A program made the translations under genes and the position numbers. A stretch of DNA of 64,000 nt from Streptomyces sp. SAT1 (GTDB lineage: Bacteria; Actinomycetota; Actinomycetes; Streptomycetales; Streptomycetaceae), in the NCBI RefSeq assembly GCF_001654495.1, contig NZ_CP015849.1:2889501-2953500 (forward strand), read 5' to 3'. Under the pieces are notes generated by a model, which was not told the origin of the DNA, did not search any database, and saw nothing but the letters and a program-made list of their open reading frames with translations. Below are positions 43,176-51,510 of the stretch, piece by piece (position 1 is the first letter of the stretch; every line of letters begins with the position of its first letter).

Positions 43176-45959
43176 TCACAGCAGTCCGTCCCACATCTGC
43201 TCCAGCAGCACCGACCACCAGCTCTCCGGCGAACCGAGCGCCGCCGGGTCCAGGGCCACCAGCTGGGCCTGGAAGTCCACGGTCCAGCGGCCCGCCTGCT
43301 CCTGGTTCAGGCCGTGCCGCAGCCGCCACATCCGGCCCAGCAGCGCCAGGCAGCGCGCGAACTCCGGCAGCCCGGTGTTCACGAACTGCGGCGGCACGGC
43401 CGTACCGCCGGGGCCCGCCTCCACCGGCACGGCCACGATGTTCGCCGTGCCGTACTGGACGCAGAGCGCCTTGCCGAAGTCGCTGCCCATGACGAGGTAC
43501 GAGCCCGCGTCCGGGGCCGGCTGCACCCCGCGCTCGGCCGCCAGCTCCGCCAGCGTCGGCACCGGGCGCCCCGGCTGGGCCTGCGCCCAGAAGAAGGGCC
43601 CCATGTCCAGCGGCAGACCCGCCACCACCAGCGTGTGCGCCACGACCGGCGGCACGCCCTGGCGGGACACGGCCGCCTGCTCGAACCGGAACACCCCCGG
43701 GCCGAAGGCCGCGCCCAGCTCCTGGGCGATGGCCTCCGGCGGGAGCGGCGGCGCGGGCTGCACCGGCGGCAGCGGCGCGCGCACCGGCGCCGGGCGCGCC
43801 GGGCCGTCCGCCACTTGGTGCAGCTCCCCCTGGTGCGCCAGGAGCTGCCGCATGCCCTGCTGGCGGCTGGCGTGGTCGGTGCCGTACGGCGCGATCGAGG
43901 TGATCCGCGCCTGCGGCCACTGCTCGCGGATCATCCGCGCGCAGTAGGCGCCCGGCAACTGGCACGACTCCAGCTCCGTGTGCAGCTCCAGCACCTGGTC
44001 CGGCGGCACGTTCATGCCGCGCAGCTCGTGGAAGATCTGCCACTCCGGGTGCGGGGTGCCCGGCGCCGAACGCCGGATCAGCTGCTGCTCGGAGCCGTCC
44101 TGCGCGCGGTAGCGCAGCACGGCCTGGTAGCCGGGACCCACGGTCGGCTGCCCCTGCGGGGGATAGCCGTAGGCCGGGGGCTGCGCGCCGGGCACGGGCG
44201 GTCCGGGCACGGGCGGCTGACCGGGCGGCGGGGCCGCGCCGGGGGGCGGGGGCGGCGGCGGGGGCGCGGCCGGGCCGCCGGGCGGGGGCGGGGCCAGCAT
44301 GGTCGCCGCGTGGTGCACACCGCCCTGCCCGCCGCCGGGCACGCCGGGAGCAGCGGGCGCCTGCGGCGGACCGGGCACGCCCGGCGCGGCGGGGGCGCCC
44401 GGAGCGGGCGGCGGCTTGGGCGCGCCCGGGGCACCGGGAGCGCCGGGCGGACCCGGCGGCTGCGGGGCGCCGCCGCCGGTGCGGCCGGGGTCGGCGAGCA
44501 TCGTGGCGGCGTGGTGGACACCGCCCGGGGGCGTCGTACCGCCGGGGGCGCCCGGGGCAGCCGGAGGTTGCGGGGCGCCGGGCGGCTGCGGGGCGGCCTC
44601 GGGGCCGTCCGGGCCCAGGGACGAGACGAGCTGCGTCGGCGCGTAACCGCCCGGTGCGGCCGGTGCGGCAGGAGCGCCCGGCGGCGGTGCGGCGGGGTCC
44701 GGGCCCGGACGCGCCCCCGGGGCGCCGGGCGCGCCCGGCGGCGGAGGCGGCGGCGCGGCGGAGTGCCCGCGGCGCGGCGGCGGCGCGGCCTTGCTGGTCG
44801 CCGCGTCGGCGATGTCACCGGCGTTCGGCGCGAGCGGACGCCCGGGGGCGGGGGCCGCGGGGGTGTACGGCGCACCGCCCGGCGGCGGGGGCGGGGGCGG
44901 CGGCGTGCCCGGGGCCCCGGGGTTCTGCGGATAGCCGTACGGCGCTCCCGCCCGCGGAGCCGGCGGGGGCGGGGGCGTGCTGCCCACCGGCGGCGGAGGC
45001 GGCACTCCGGGACCCGCCGGAGCACCGGGCGCGCCGGGCGCCGCCGGATAGCCGTACGACGCACCGGGCGGCGGAGGCGGAGGCGGCGCCGCCGGACCGG
45101 CGGCCGGGGACGGCGAGGGCGTGCTGCCCGGAGGCGGCGTACTGCCCTGGGACGGTGGACCGGCCTGCGGCGCGGGGGCGCCGGTCGCGTCGAGTGCCGG
45201 GGCCACCGCCGTGCGGGGGAGCCGACTGCCGCCCTCCATCAGCGCCGTCTTGGCGTCCGACGCGACGGACGGCGGCGGCGGGGTGTCGTCGGCACCGCTC
45301 AGCGGCGGTGCGAACACCGTCACGGGCAGCGGCACCGAACGGTCCTCCTCCGCATCCGCGTTGGTGTCGGTCCCGGCCCACGGGGTGGCCCCGGGCGGGA
45401 CGTTCGGCGCCCCGGGAGCCCCGGACCCCGTCCCGCCGGCCGCGCCCACCGGCACCCCGGCCTGCGTCTGCGGCAGCGACTCGTCCCGCGCAGGACCTAC
45501 GCCGGAACCGGGACCCGCGTCCGCACCGCCACCGGCGGCCGGGCCGCCCGACGTGCCGCCGCTCTCGCCCCGGCGGTCCGGGATGCCCAGCTTGTCCGCC
45601 GCCTCCTGGAGCCATTCCGGCGGACTGAGCAGGAACGACGTCTGGTTCAGGTCCACCCGGGCCGGCGGGGCCGCCGCGGCGGGCTCCGCCGCCGTCTCCG
45701 GACGGCCGTACTCCTCCTCGTACCGGCGGACCACCTCGCCCACCGGCAGCGCGGGCCACAGCGTGGCCTCCCCGCTGTCCCGGGCGATGACCAGCCGCTG
45801 CCGGCCGCCGTCCGAGCGCGGCCCCTCCGCGCGGTCCTCGGCCCACACCACGAAGCCCAGCTCGAACTCCCGCACCCGCACCTCCCGGTGCTGGTACGAC
45901 GGCACATCGCCGTTGATCCACTCCTCCGCGCGCTCCTGCGCCTGCGCGTACGTCACCAT
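43176..45959 (-). CDS. Fused protein: Imm35-like domain, long Pro/Gly linker, deaminase toxin domain, SUKH-4 immunity domain
   Basis: The 927-residue protein has four parts. Residues 1-90 (YAQAQERAEEWINGDV, then FELGFVVWAEDRAEG and PVGEVVRRYEEEYGR) resemble the Imm35/YrhB fold. Residues 95-610 are a disordered linker of Pro, Gly and Ala with repeated PPPPP, SYGYP and VHHAATML motifs. Residues 620-710 carry a deaminase of the XOO_2897 type: VLELHTELESCQLPGAYCARMI holds an H-x-E near residue 660 and the Cys pair. Residues 745-925 match SUKH-4 (QYGTANIVAVPVEAGP, then TGLPEFARCLALLGRMWRL). There is no signal peptide. Toxin and cognate-type immunity parts are in one chain. It starts 8 bases after the WHH-SUKH gene's stop, so the two form an operon. 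I chose the ATG at 45959, which does not overlap the upstream gene. Confidence 0.75.
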   Translation of the reverse strand: MVTYAQAQERAEEWINGDVPSYQHREVRVREFELGFVVWAEDRAEGPRSDGGRQRLVIARDSGEATLWPALPVGEVVRRYEEEYGRPETAAEPAAAAPPARVDLNQTSFLLSPPEWLQEAADKLGIPDRRGESGGTSGGPAAGGGADAGPGSGVGPARDESLPQTQAGVPVGAAGGTGSGAPGAPNVPPGATPWAGTDTNADAEEDRSVPLPVTVFAPPLSGADDTPPPPSVASDAKTALMEGGSRLPRTAVAPALDATGAPAPQAGPPSQGSTPPPGSTPSPSPAAGPAAPPPPPPPGASYGYPAAPGAPGAPAGPGVPPPPPVGSTPPPPPAPRAGAPYGYPQNPGAPGTPPPPPPPPGGAPYTPAAPAPGRPLAPNAGDIADAATSKAAPPPRRGHSAAPPPPPPGAPGAPGARPGPDPAAPPPGAPAAPAAPGGYAPTQLVSSLGPDGPEAAPQPPGAPQPPAAPGAPGGTTPPGGVHHAATMLADPGRTGGGAPQPPGPPGAPGAPGAPKPPPAPGAPAAPGVPGPPQAPAAPGVPGGGQGGVHHAATMLAPPPPGGPAAPPPPPPPPGAAPPPGQPPVPGPPVPGAQPPAYGYPPQGQPTVGPGYQAVLRYRAQDGSEQQLIRRSAPGTPHPEWQIFHELRGMNVPPDQVLELHTELESCQLPGAYCARMIREQWPQARITSIAPYGTDHASRQQGMRQLLAHQGELHQVADGPARPAPVRAPLPPVQPAPPLPPEAIAQELGAAFGPGVFRFEQAAVSRQGVPPVVAHTLVVAGLPLDMGPFFWAQAQPGRPVPTLAELAAERGVQPAPDAGSYLVMGSDFGKALCVQYGTANIVAVPVEAGPGGTAVPPQFVNTGLPEFARCLALLGRMWRLRHGLNQEQAGRWTVDFQAQLVALDPAALGSPESWWSVLLEQMWDGLL

Positions 45960-45966
45960 CGCCGAG

Positions 45967-46989
45967 TCACTCCCCCACGGAAGAGGCCGGAACGGCATGC
46001 GCGAATCCGCCGTCCACCATCAGGTTCGCCACCGTCTCCAACTCCGGCGGTGAGCCCGCCAGCCGGGACAGGAAGGCGTCGAAGTCCTCACCGCACGGCA
46101 GCAGCAGCCGCTCGACGCGCTCCGGCTGCGGCCACGCCGGATCCACGTCCCGCACGTCGTCGTACGCGCAGAACCACACCGAACCGATCCGCTCGCCCTT
46201 CACCTTCACCGCGAGCAGACCGCCCTGGACGAAGCCGACGCCCAGGTAGTCCTTGGTGAGGTGGTCACGCAGGCACTTGTTGACGTACACGAGGTCGTTG
46301 ACCGCGGCCTCCTCGCGCACCGTGAAGAACGGCTGGTCGACCAGGAGTCCCAGTTCCGCGTCGAGCGCGGTGCCCACCGGGGCGCAGCCGCCCGCCGCCT
46401 TCAGGAAGGAGCGGTAGGCGCCCGGCAGCCGGTACCCGAGGTCCTCCTCGACACCCTGCACCTGCTGCTCGGTGACCGCTGCGCCGGACTTGGGCAGCCC
46501 GAAGTGCGCCGGGCGGGTCTCCTGGAGCGGCCGGGTGCCGCGCTTGGCCTGGTCGACGTTCGCGGTCGCGATCCCGCCGTGGTGGCGCAGCAGCGCCTTC
46601 ACCTCCACCGGGACCAGTTCGAGGCGGCGGCCACCCGCCACGTGGTGCCAGGTCCAGCCGTGCGGGGTCGCCACGCTGGGCACCGTGTCCCACAGTTCGT
46701 GGCCGGTCGCCGCCAGCGCCGCGTTCGCCGAGACGTAGTCGGTCAGCCGCAGTTCGTCCACGCCGAAGCCCTCCGGCGGGTCCGCGATCTGCGCCGCGGC
46801 CCGCGCGTACGGCGAGAAGTCGGGGTAGCCGTGCTCGTCCACCCGCACCCCTCGCGGGTGGCGGGCGGCCCGGACCGGGTCCGGGAAGTGCACGACCTGT
46901 CCGGCGTAGGCCGCGTTGGGCGGCGCGGCACCCTGCCCACCACCCCGGCGGCCGGGTGGTACCCCCAGCCCGAGCCGACCTGTCGTCAT
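45967..46989 (-). CDS. WHH/HNH-type nuclease domain fused to SMI1/KNR4 (SUKH-1) domain
   Basis: The 340-residue protein starts at the ATG at 46989. Residues 50-140 match WHH-type HNH nucleases of polymorphic toxins: VDEHGYPDFSPYARA, VDELRLTDYVSANAALAATG, then HGWTWHHVAGGRRLELVPVEVKALLRHHGG with the W-x-H-H and the terminal HH pair. Residues 165-315 are an SMI1/KNR4 (SUKH) domain: EEDLGYRLPGAYRSFLKAAGGC, VYVNKCLRDHLTKDYLGVGFVQGG and GSVWFCAYDDVRDVDP. SUKH domains usually bind and block a nuclease or deaminase toxin; here one is fused to the nuclease it might inhibit. No secretion signal is present. It is the first gene of a minus-strand pair. Confidence 0.82.
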   Translation of the reverse strand: MTTGRLGLGVPPGRRGGGQGAAPPNAAYAGQVVHFPDPVRAARHPRGVRVDEHGYPDFSPYARAAAQIADPPEGFGVDELRLTDYVSANAALAATGHELWDTVPSVATPHGWTWHHVAGGRRLELVPVEVKALLRHHGGIATANVDQAKRGTRPLQETRPAHFGLPKSGAAVTEQQVQGVEEDLGYRLPGAYRSFLKAAGGCAPVGTALDAELGLLVDQPFFTVREEAAVNDLVYVNKCLRDHLTKDYLGVGFVQGGLLAVKVKGERIGSVWFCAYDDVRDVDPAWPQPERVERLLLPCGEDFDAFLSRLAGSPPELETVANLMVDGGFAHAVPASSVGE

Positions 46990-47329
46990 GGCGGTTGCCC
47001 CCTGCGGCACTCTGTACGGCCCGCGGCGCGGCGGCTTCCTGTGCCGTCCGCCGGGATCCGTATCGACTACTTCTCTCCAACGCGTCGGCCGCGCGAGCGC
47101 GGCGTGCCGACAGCCTATGCGGTAGCGCGACACCGGTCACCGGGCCACCGCGCACCGCCCGCACCCGCCCCCGATGCCGCCGCCCGGCCGCCCCCGCCCG
47201 GCCGTGACCTGGCGTCACCCTGCCGTGACGCACCGCCCTCCACCGGGCGTGTCGCGCCGCCCCAGCTTCCACACGGGGCATGCGATTTGGCACTCTGTGT
47301 CCTTCGGGGGGATGCTCGGGAGGGGAATG
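46990..47329. other. Divergent promoter region of the toxin-immunity genes
   Basis: This 340-base gap separates the minus-strand WHH-SUKH gene from the plus-strand YwqJ gene, so both pairs are driven from here. A TAGGCT hexamer on the minus strand (47112-47117) and a TTGGCA on the plus strand (47287-47292) could be promoter elements, but partners at proper spacing are weak. No palindromic operator was found. Confidence 0.4.
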
Positions 47330-47851
47330 ATGATCATGAACGCGACGCAGGCGGGACCGCACACCAGCGGCTCCGGCGACCCGCGGATCGGCTGGAGCAG
47401 CAGCGAGGGACCGCTCGCGCCCACCCTCCGGCACCGCCGCGACGGCATACTCCCGACCATCGCCGCCGCCCTCTCCGTACGCGGCGCCACCCTCACCGGC
47501 ACGGCCGCGCGCAGCGAGGAGCCCCCGGCCCTGCACCCGCTCGTCCAGGACTTCCTGGACACGCTCACCAGCGCCCAGCGGGACCGCTTCACCGGCCGCT
47601 GCGCCGAGACCATCCTCATCTCGCGGCACATCAGCGCCGTCGACGCCACCCGCAGCAAACGCGCCTCGCGCAAACCGATGACCAACGGCGAAGCCCGCAA
47701 AGCGCTCAAACAGGCCAAGCTCACCGCCCGCCGCATCCGCGAGGACGGCGACCCGCTGCACGGCAGCTTCGCCGCGCCGTGCCGCGCCTGCACCGCGCTC
47801 AGCGCCCACTTCGGCGTCTACATCGTCGACCCCGCCGGCGGCAGGGCCTGA
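47330..47851 (+). CDS. YwqJ-related deaminase
   Basis: The 173-residue protein carries a YwqJ-type deaminase domain from about residue 70: HPLVQDFLDTLTSAQRDRFTGRCAETILISRHI, with the catalytic C-A-E (Cys91, Glu93). PCRACTALSAHFGVYIV follows with the second zinc pair Cys151 and Cys154. All zinc and proton-shuttle residues are intact, so it is predicted to be an active nucleic-acid or nucleotide deaminase. The N-terminal 60 residues have no motif and no signal peptide. The start is taken at 47330 because GGGAGGGG precedes it with six-base spacing. Alternatives are 47327 and 47336. The SUKH-3 gene follows after 107 bases. Confidence 0.82.
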   Translation: MIMNATQAGPHTSGSGDPRIGWSSSEGPLAPTLRHRRDGILPTIAAALSVRGATLTGTAARSEEPPALHPLVQDFLDTLTSAQRDRFTGRCAETILISRHISAVDATRSKRASRKPMTNGEARKALKQAKLTARRIREDGDPLHGSFAAPCRACTALSAHFGVYIVDPAGGRA

Positions 47852-47958
47852 CGGCCGCGCACCCGACCCGCACGCCATCCGCCCGCACACCTTCCGCCCG
47901 CGCACACCATCCGCGCACGCCATCCGCGCACGAGACGAACAGGACGAACGAAGGGCCC

Positions 47959-48537
47959 ATGCAAGCCGACCGCCGCGCCGCCGCCAAGCGCCCCACCAGA
48001 CTCTCGGCGAAGCTCTCCTCCCCGGCCGCACCCGCCGAGCCCGAGGAAGCCCCCGGGGACGCCCGCTTCGCCGCCCCCGTCGACGCCGCCCTGCGCGCCG
48101 CGGGCTGGCAGCCCGGACGCTGGGACATAAAGCAGGCGGAGTTCTGGGCCGACGCCCTGCGCGAGCACTCCTCCCCGGCGGGCCACCGGCACAGCGTCTT
48201 CCCGGCCGCCGTCGAGGCCTGGGCGGAGTTCGGCGGGCTGCGCGTCGCCCCCGGCGGGCCCGGCCGCCAGATCGCCCCCGCCGCACTCGACCTCGACCCG
48301 CTGCACGGCCTCCACCTGGCCCGCACCCTCGGCGACCTCGGCCGCGCCCTCGGCACCGACGTCTGCCCGCTCGGCGCGGAGAGCGACACACAGGCGCTGC
48401 TCGCCATCGACGCCGAGGGCCGCGTCTACGCCCTGGACCACACCGGCGACTGGTACCTCGGCCCCGGCATCGACCAGGCCCTGACGGCACTGGTCTCCGG
48501 CCTGACACCGGTACGCCTCACCACGGCCGCGGTCTGA
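47959..48537 (+). CDS. SUKH-3 domain immunity-type protein
   Basis: The 192-residue protein starts with a flexible basic N terminus. From about residue 37 it matches the SUKH-3 fold: FAAPVDAALRAAGWQPGRWD, VFPAAVEAWAEFGGLRV, DLDPLHGLHLARTLGDLGRALGTDVCPLG, then SDTQALLAIDAEGRVYALDHTGDWYLGPGIDQALTALVSG. SUKH-3 proteins are cytoplasmic antitoxins. Its place directly downstream of the YwqJ deaminase, in the same orientation, makes the pair look like a toxin-antidote module. The ATG at 47959 is preceded by GAAGGG. Confidence 0.87.
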   Translation: MQADRRAAAKRPTRLSAKLSSPAAPAEPEEAPGDARFAAPVDAALRAAGWQPGRWDIKQAEFWADALREHSSPAGHRHSVFPAAVEAWAEFGGLRVAPGGPGRQIAPAALDLDPLHGLHLARTLGDLGRALGTDVCPLGAESDTQALLAIDAEGRVYALDHTGDWYLGPGIDQALTALVSGLTPVRLTTAAV

Positions 48538-49137
48538 CACGACCACGTACCGCCCGCCCCGGACCGGGAGTTCCGCAGGGGTGACGGGACGGCGGCTCCC
48601 GGCCCGCCGTGCCCGGCCCGGACCGCCGCTGACCTCCCGACGCGATCCGACACCGCCGGGCGCCGCCGCACCCCGAGGTCCGCGCCCCGGCCCGTGCCCC
48701 GAGGCCGGCGGCCACAGCACGAGTTCCGTGACGGCCCGCCCCGGCCCGCCACGCCGGGACCACCGCTGACCTCCCGGGCCTCAAGTCCCCGGGTCCGTGC
48801 GCCTGGGGCCGGTGGCCGCCTGCAAGCCACGAACGGTGGCAACGACCCGCCACGCCGGGGCCATCGCCACGCCCTCGCGCTCCTACGCCCTCAAGCCCAC
48901 GGCCAACGGCCCCAGGACCAACGCCCTCTGCCCCTGGAGCGACCACACCCCGAGCCACCGACGGCAACCCCGGGCCCCCGCGACACCCCCACAGCCTCAA
49001 GACCGACCAGCGGCCAACGGCCGACAGCCCCAAGCCCAGCGCCCCAGCCCGCGGCCCGCGGCCAACGACCGGTGACCGGTGACCGGTGACCGCCCCGAGC
49101 CACGCACAACAGCCTCCGGCCCCGGCCCCATCCCCGC
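48538..49137. other. Gene-free GC-rich stretch with short repeats
   Basis: About 600 bases separate the SUKH-3 gene and the histidine kinase gene. No reading frame has convincing Streptomyces codon usage. The stretch contains repeated phrases such as CGCTGACCTCCCG (48627-48639) and CGCTGACCTCCCG (48763-48775), CACGCCGGG in several copies, and a tandem run of GACCGGT (49067-49092). It looks like accumulated non-coding repeats, possibly a degraded region. Confidence 0.5.
49067..49092. repeat. Tandem GACCGGT repeat
   Basis: Three full copies of GACCGGT plus a partial fourth lie in the gene-free stretch near the 3' end of the histidine kinase gene. Confidence 0.85.
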
Positions 49138-50460
49138 CTACGCCGGAATGACCGCCGACACCCGGAAACCCCCCGCGTCCGTCGGCCCCGACACGAACAC
49201 GCCGCCCAGGGCCACGACCCGCTCCTTCATGCCGAGCAGGCCGTTCCCGCCGGACGGCAGCCCCGCCGCCGACGCGGTCGCGGGCTCGGGCGGCGGGCCG
49301 TTCTCCACCTGCATCGCGATCTCCGCACCCCGGTGCGCGAGCCGCACCCGCGTCTTGGCGCCCGCCGCGTGCTTGTGGACGTTCGTCAGAGCCTCCTGCA
49401 CCACCCGGTACGCGGTTTGCTCGATCTCCGCCCCGTACGGGCGCGCCTCGCCCTCGACCGACAGGTCCACCACCATGCCCGCGGCGGCCGACTGGCCGAT
49501 CAGTTCCTCCAGCTCCGCCAGGCACGGCCCGTCGCCGCCCGGCTCACCGGCGGCGCGGGACGCCGCCGCGGCGGCCGCGACCCCCACCGCGACCAGCGGC
49601 AGGGCCGCCGGATCACGCAGCGGGGCAGGGCGCTCGGGCACCTCGCCGCTGCGCAGCACACCCAGCATCTCGCGCAGCTCGGTCAGCGCCTGCCGGCCCA
49701 TGTCCCCGACCAGCGCCGCGTTCTTGACGGCCTTCTCGGGATCCTTGCGGGCCACCGCCTGCAACGCGGCGGCGTGCACCACCATCAGACTCACCCGGTG
49801 CGCGACGACATCGTGCATCTCCCGGGCGATCCGGGTGCGCTCCTCGCCGCGCGCCCACTCGGCGCGCTCCTCCGCCCGCTCCGCGAGCAGCTGCAACTCC
49901 CGCTCCAGGCTGTCCGCACGCTCCCGCAGCGACTCCATCAGCCGCCGCCGGGCGCCGACGTACAGGCCCAGCAGCAGCGGGGGCGCGGTGAGACCGAGCG
50001 AGGTGGTGACCGCGGCGAACGGGACGAACCAGTCGCCGATGGTGAAGTCGCCGCGTGCCATGTCCTGCCGCACCCGCACGAACGTCACGATCATCGTGCC
50101 GAGCAGCGACATCCCGGCGAGCGCCCCGATGATCCGCCGAGGCAGCTCGCACGTGGCGAGCGTGTAGAGGCCGACGATCCCCATGAGGAAGCCCATCTGG
50201 GCGGGCGTGACGGCGATCGCGACCAGCACGACGGCGATCGGCCACCGCCGCCTGACCAGCAGCACCGACCCGCACAGCAGCCCGAAGAGCACCCCCGCGA
50301 CCAGCGGCACCCCGGCGTCCCGGGCGAACGGCACCCCTTCCGCCGCGCACTCCGCCGCCGACGCCAGCGCCAGGCTGCCGTCGAACAGCGCACTGCGCCA
50401 CCGCGCCCACCACCACGGCCCACTCACCGCCGCGGCGCGCTCTTCCCCCGTCGTGGTCAT
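49138..50460 (-). CDS. Orphan sensor histidine kinase, NarL/HisKA_3 type
   Basis: The 440-residue protein has five or six membrane segments in residues 20-180 (AGVLFGLLCGSVLLVRRRWPIAVVLVAIAVTPAQ, MSLLGTMIVTF, LGLTAPPLLLGLYVGA) and a linking coiled coil (ESLRERADSLERELQLLAERAEERAEWARGEER). The HisKA_3 dimerisation box RIAREMHDVVAHRVSLMVVHAAAL carries the phospho-accepting His. The ATPase domain has YRVVQEALTNVHKHA (N box), and the G box is near GGNGLLGMKERVVALGG. No response regulator gene is adjacent. The nearest one in the window is at 63086, so the partner is unknown. Confidence 0.9.
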   Translation of the reverse strand: MTTTGEERAAAVSGPWWWARWRSALFDGSLALASAAECAAEGVPFARDAGVPLVAGVLFGLLCGSVLLVRRRWPIAVVLVAIAVTPAQMGFLMGIVGLYTLATCELPRRIIGALAGMSLLGTMIVTFVRVRQDMARGDFTIGDWFVPFAAVTTSLGLTAPPLLLGLYVGARRRLMESLRERADSLERELQLLAERAEERAEWARGEERTRIAREMHDVVAHRVSLMVVHAAALQAVARKDPEKAVKNAALVGDMGRQALTELREMLGVLRSGEVPERPAPLRDPAALPLVAVGVAAAAAASRAAGEPGGDGPCLAELEELIGQSAAAGMVVDLSVEGEARPYGAEIEQTAYRVVQEALTNVHKHAAGAKTRVRLAHRGAEIAMQVENGPPPEPATASAAGLPSGGNGLLGMKERVVALGGVFVSGPTDAGGFRVSAVIPA

Positions 50461-50627
50461 GTCTCCAGCCTACGGGCGCGCGACGGCGCTTTTCCGGCGA
50501 GTTTCGCCTACCCGGAGCCGACCACACACCGTGATCGACGCATCGCCGAACCGGTCGATTTCCCTCGAACTGGTGAACATCTCTTGTTCGGGCCCGGAGG
50601 CTCCCATTCCGGCCGGACGGTATGCGC

Positions 50628-51488
50628 ATGGCACACGCACAGCACAAGTACGCCGACTTCGAGGGCCTGCGGGAGCGGGCGGTGGCGCTGCGGCGCGGGG
50701 GGTACAGCCTTCGGCAGATCCGGGACGAGCTGCAGATCTACAACAAGGAGACGCTTCAACGCCTCGTCGAGGGCGAGCCCCCTGCGGATTGGACGCAGCG
50801 CCCGCGCGCCAAGGACGACGTTCGCGAACGGGCACGCGAGCTGCGAAGGCAGGGCTGGACGTACAACCAGATCCAGGCGGAGCTGGGGTGCTCCAAAAGC
50901 TCCGTCTCACTTTGGGTGCGGGACCTGCCGAAGCCGGAGCCTCGCTGCACACCCGAAGAGCAGCGAGCGCGCATGAACGACGGGCTGGCACGACTGCGAG
51001 CATCACAAAACCGCGAGCGCGAGGAGGCCAAGCAGGCGGCAGCCGCAGCAGTGGGCGAGCTCTCCAACCGCGAGCTGTTTCTCCTGGGCGTGGGCCTGTA
51101 CTGGGCCGAGGGCACCAAGGACAAACCGCACGCTCGCCGCGAAAGCGTGGAGTTCGTCAACAGTGACTCCGGCATGATCAGAGTCTTCCTCGCCTGGCTG
51201 GACCTCCTCGGCGTGCAACGCGACCGGCTGCACTGTCGCGTCATGATCCACGAAACCGCCGATGTCGATGCGGCTGAGCAGTACTGGGCCAATCTTGTCG
51301 GCGTAGACCGAGCACTCCTGGGCAAGACCGTCCTGAAGAGGCACAAGCCGGCGACCGTACGCAAGAACACAGGCGACACATACCGTGGCTGTTTCGCCAT
51401 CAAGGTGCGGCAGAGTGCCGAGCTGTACCGTCGCATCGAGGGCGCCTGGTACGGCATAGTAGGAGGCGTCACTCGGCGGCCTGACTGA
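50628..51488 (+). CDS. Helix-turn-helix protein with LAGLIDADG-like C-terminal region, next to tRNA-Gln
   Basis: The 286-residue protein has two short helix-turn-helix-like units in residues 10-95 (ERAVALRRGGYSLRQIRDELQI, then ARELRRQGWTYNQIQAELGCSKSSVSLWVRDL). A basic segment follows. The C-terminal region (about 135-280) contains LLGVGLYWAEGTKDK and VEFVNSDSGMIRVFLAWLDLLGVQ, a pattern that resembles LAGLIDADG-type nucleases or related intein/homing folds. The match is weak. Codon use appears less GC-biased than its neighbours. It ends 22 bases before a tRNA-Gln gene. I chose ATG 50628, which has GGACGG seven bases upstream. Function unknown. Confidence 0.6.
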   Translation: MAHAQHKYADFEGLRERAVALRRGGYSLRQIRDELQIYNKETLQRLVEGEPPADWTQRPRAKDDVRERARELRRQGWTYNQIQAELGCSKSSVSLWVRDLPKPEPRCTPEEQRARMNDGLARLRASQNREREEAKQAAAAAVGELSNRELFLLGVGLYWAEGTKDKPHARRESVEFVNSDSGMIRVFLAWLDLLGVQRDRLHCRVMIHETADVDAAEQYWANLVGVDRALLGKTVLKRHKPATVRKNTGDTYRGCFAIKVRQSAELYRRIEGAWYGIVGGVTRRPD

Positions 51489-51510
51489 ATGTCCGGTTTG
51501 GCCGATATGG

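Noticed and set aside
44653..45628. Proline/arginine-rich frames opposite the deaminase-SUKH-4 gene
   Set aside because: The linker of the real gene is so GC-rich that all frames stay open. Only the minus-strand frame has folded domains at both ends.
48518..49525. 335-codon minus-strand frame over the gene-free stretch
   Set aside because: Its composition is almost only Gly, Arg, Ala and Val, and it overlaps the 3' end of the real histidine kinase gene in another frame.
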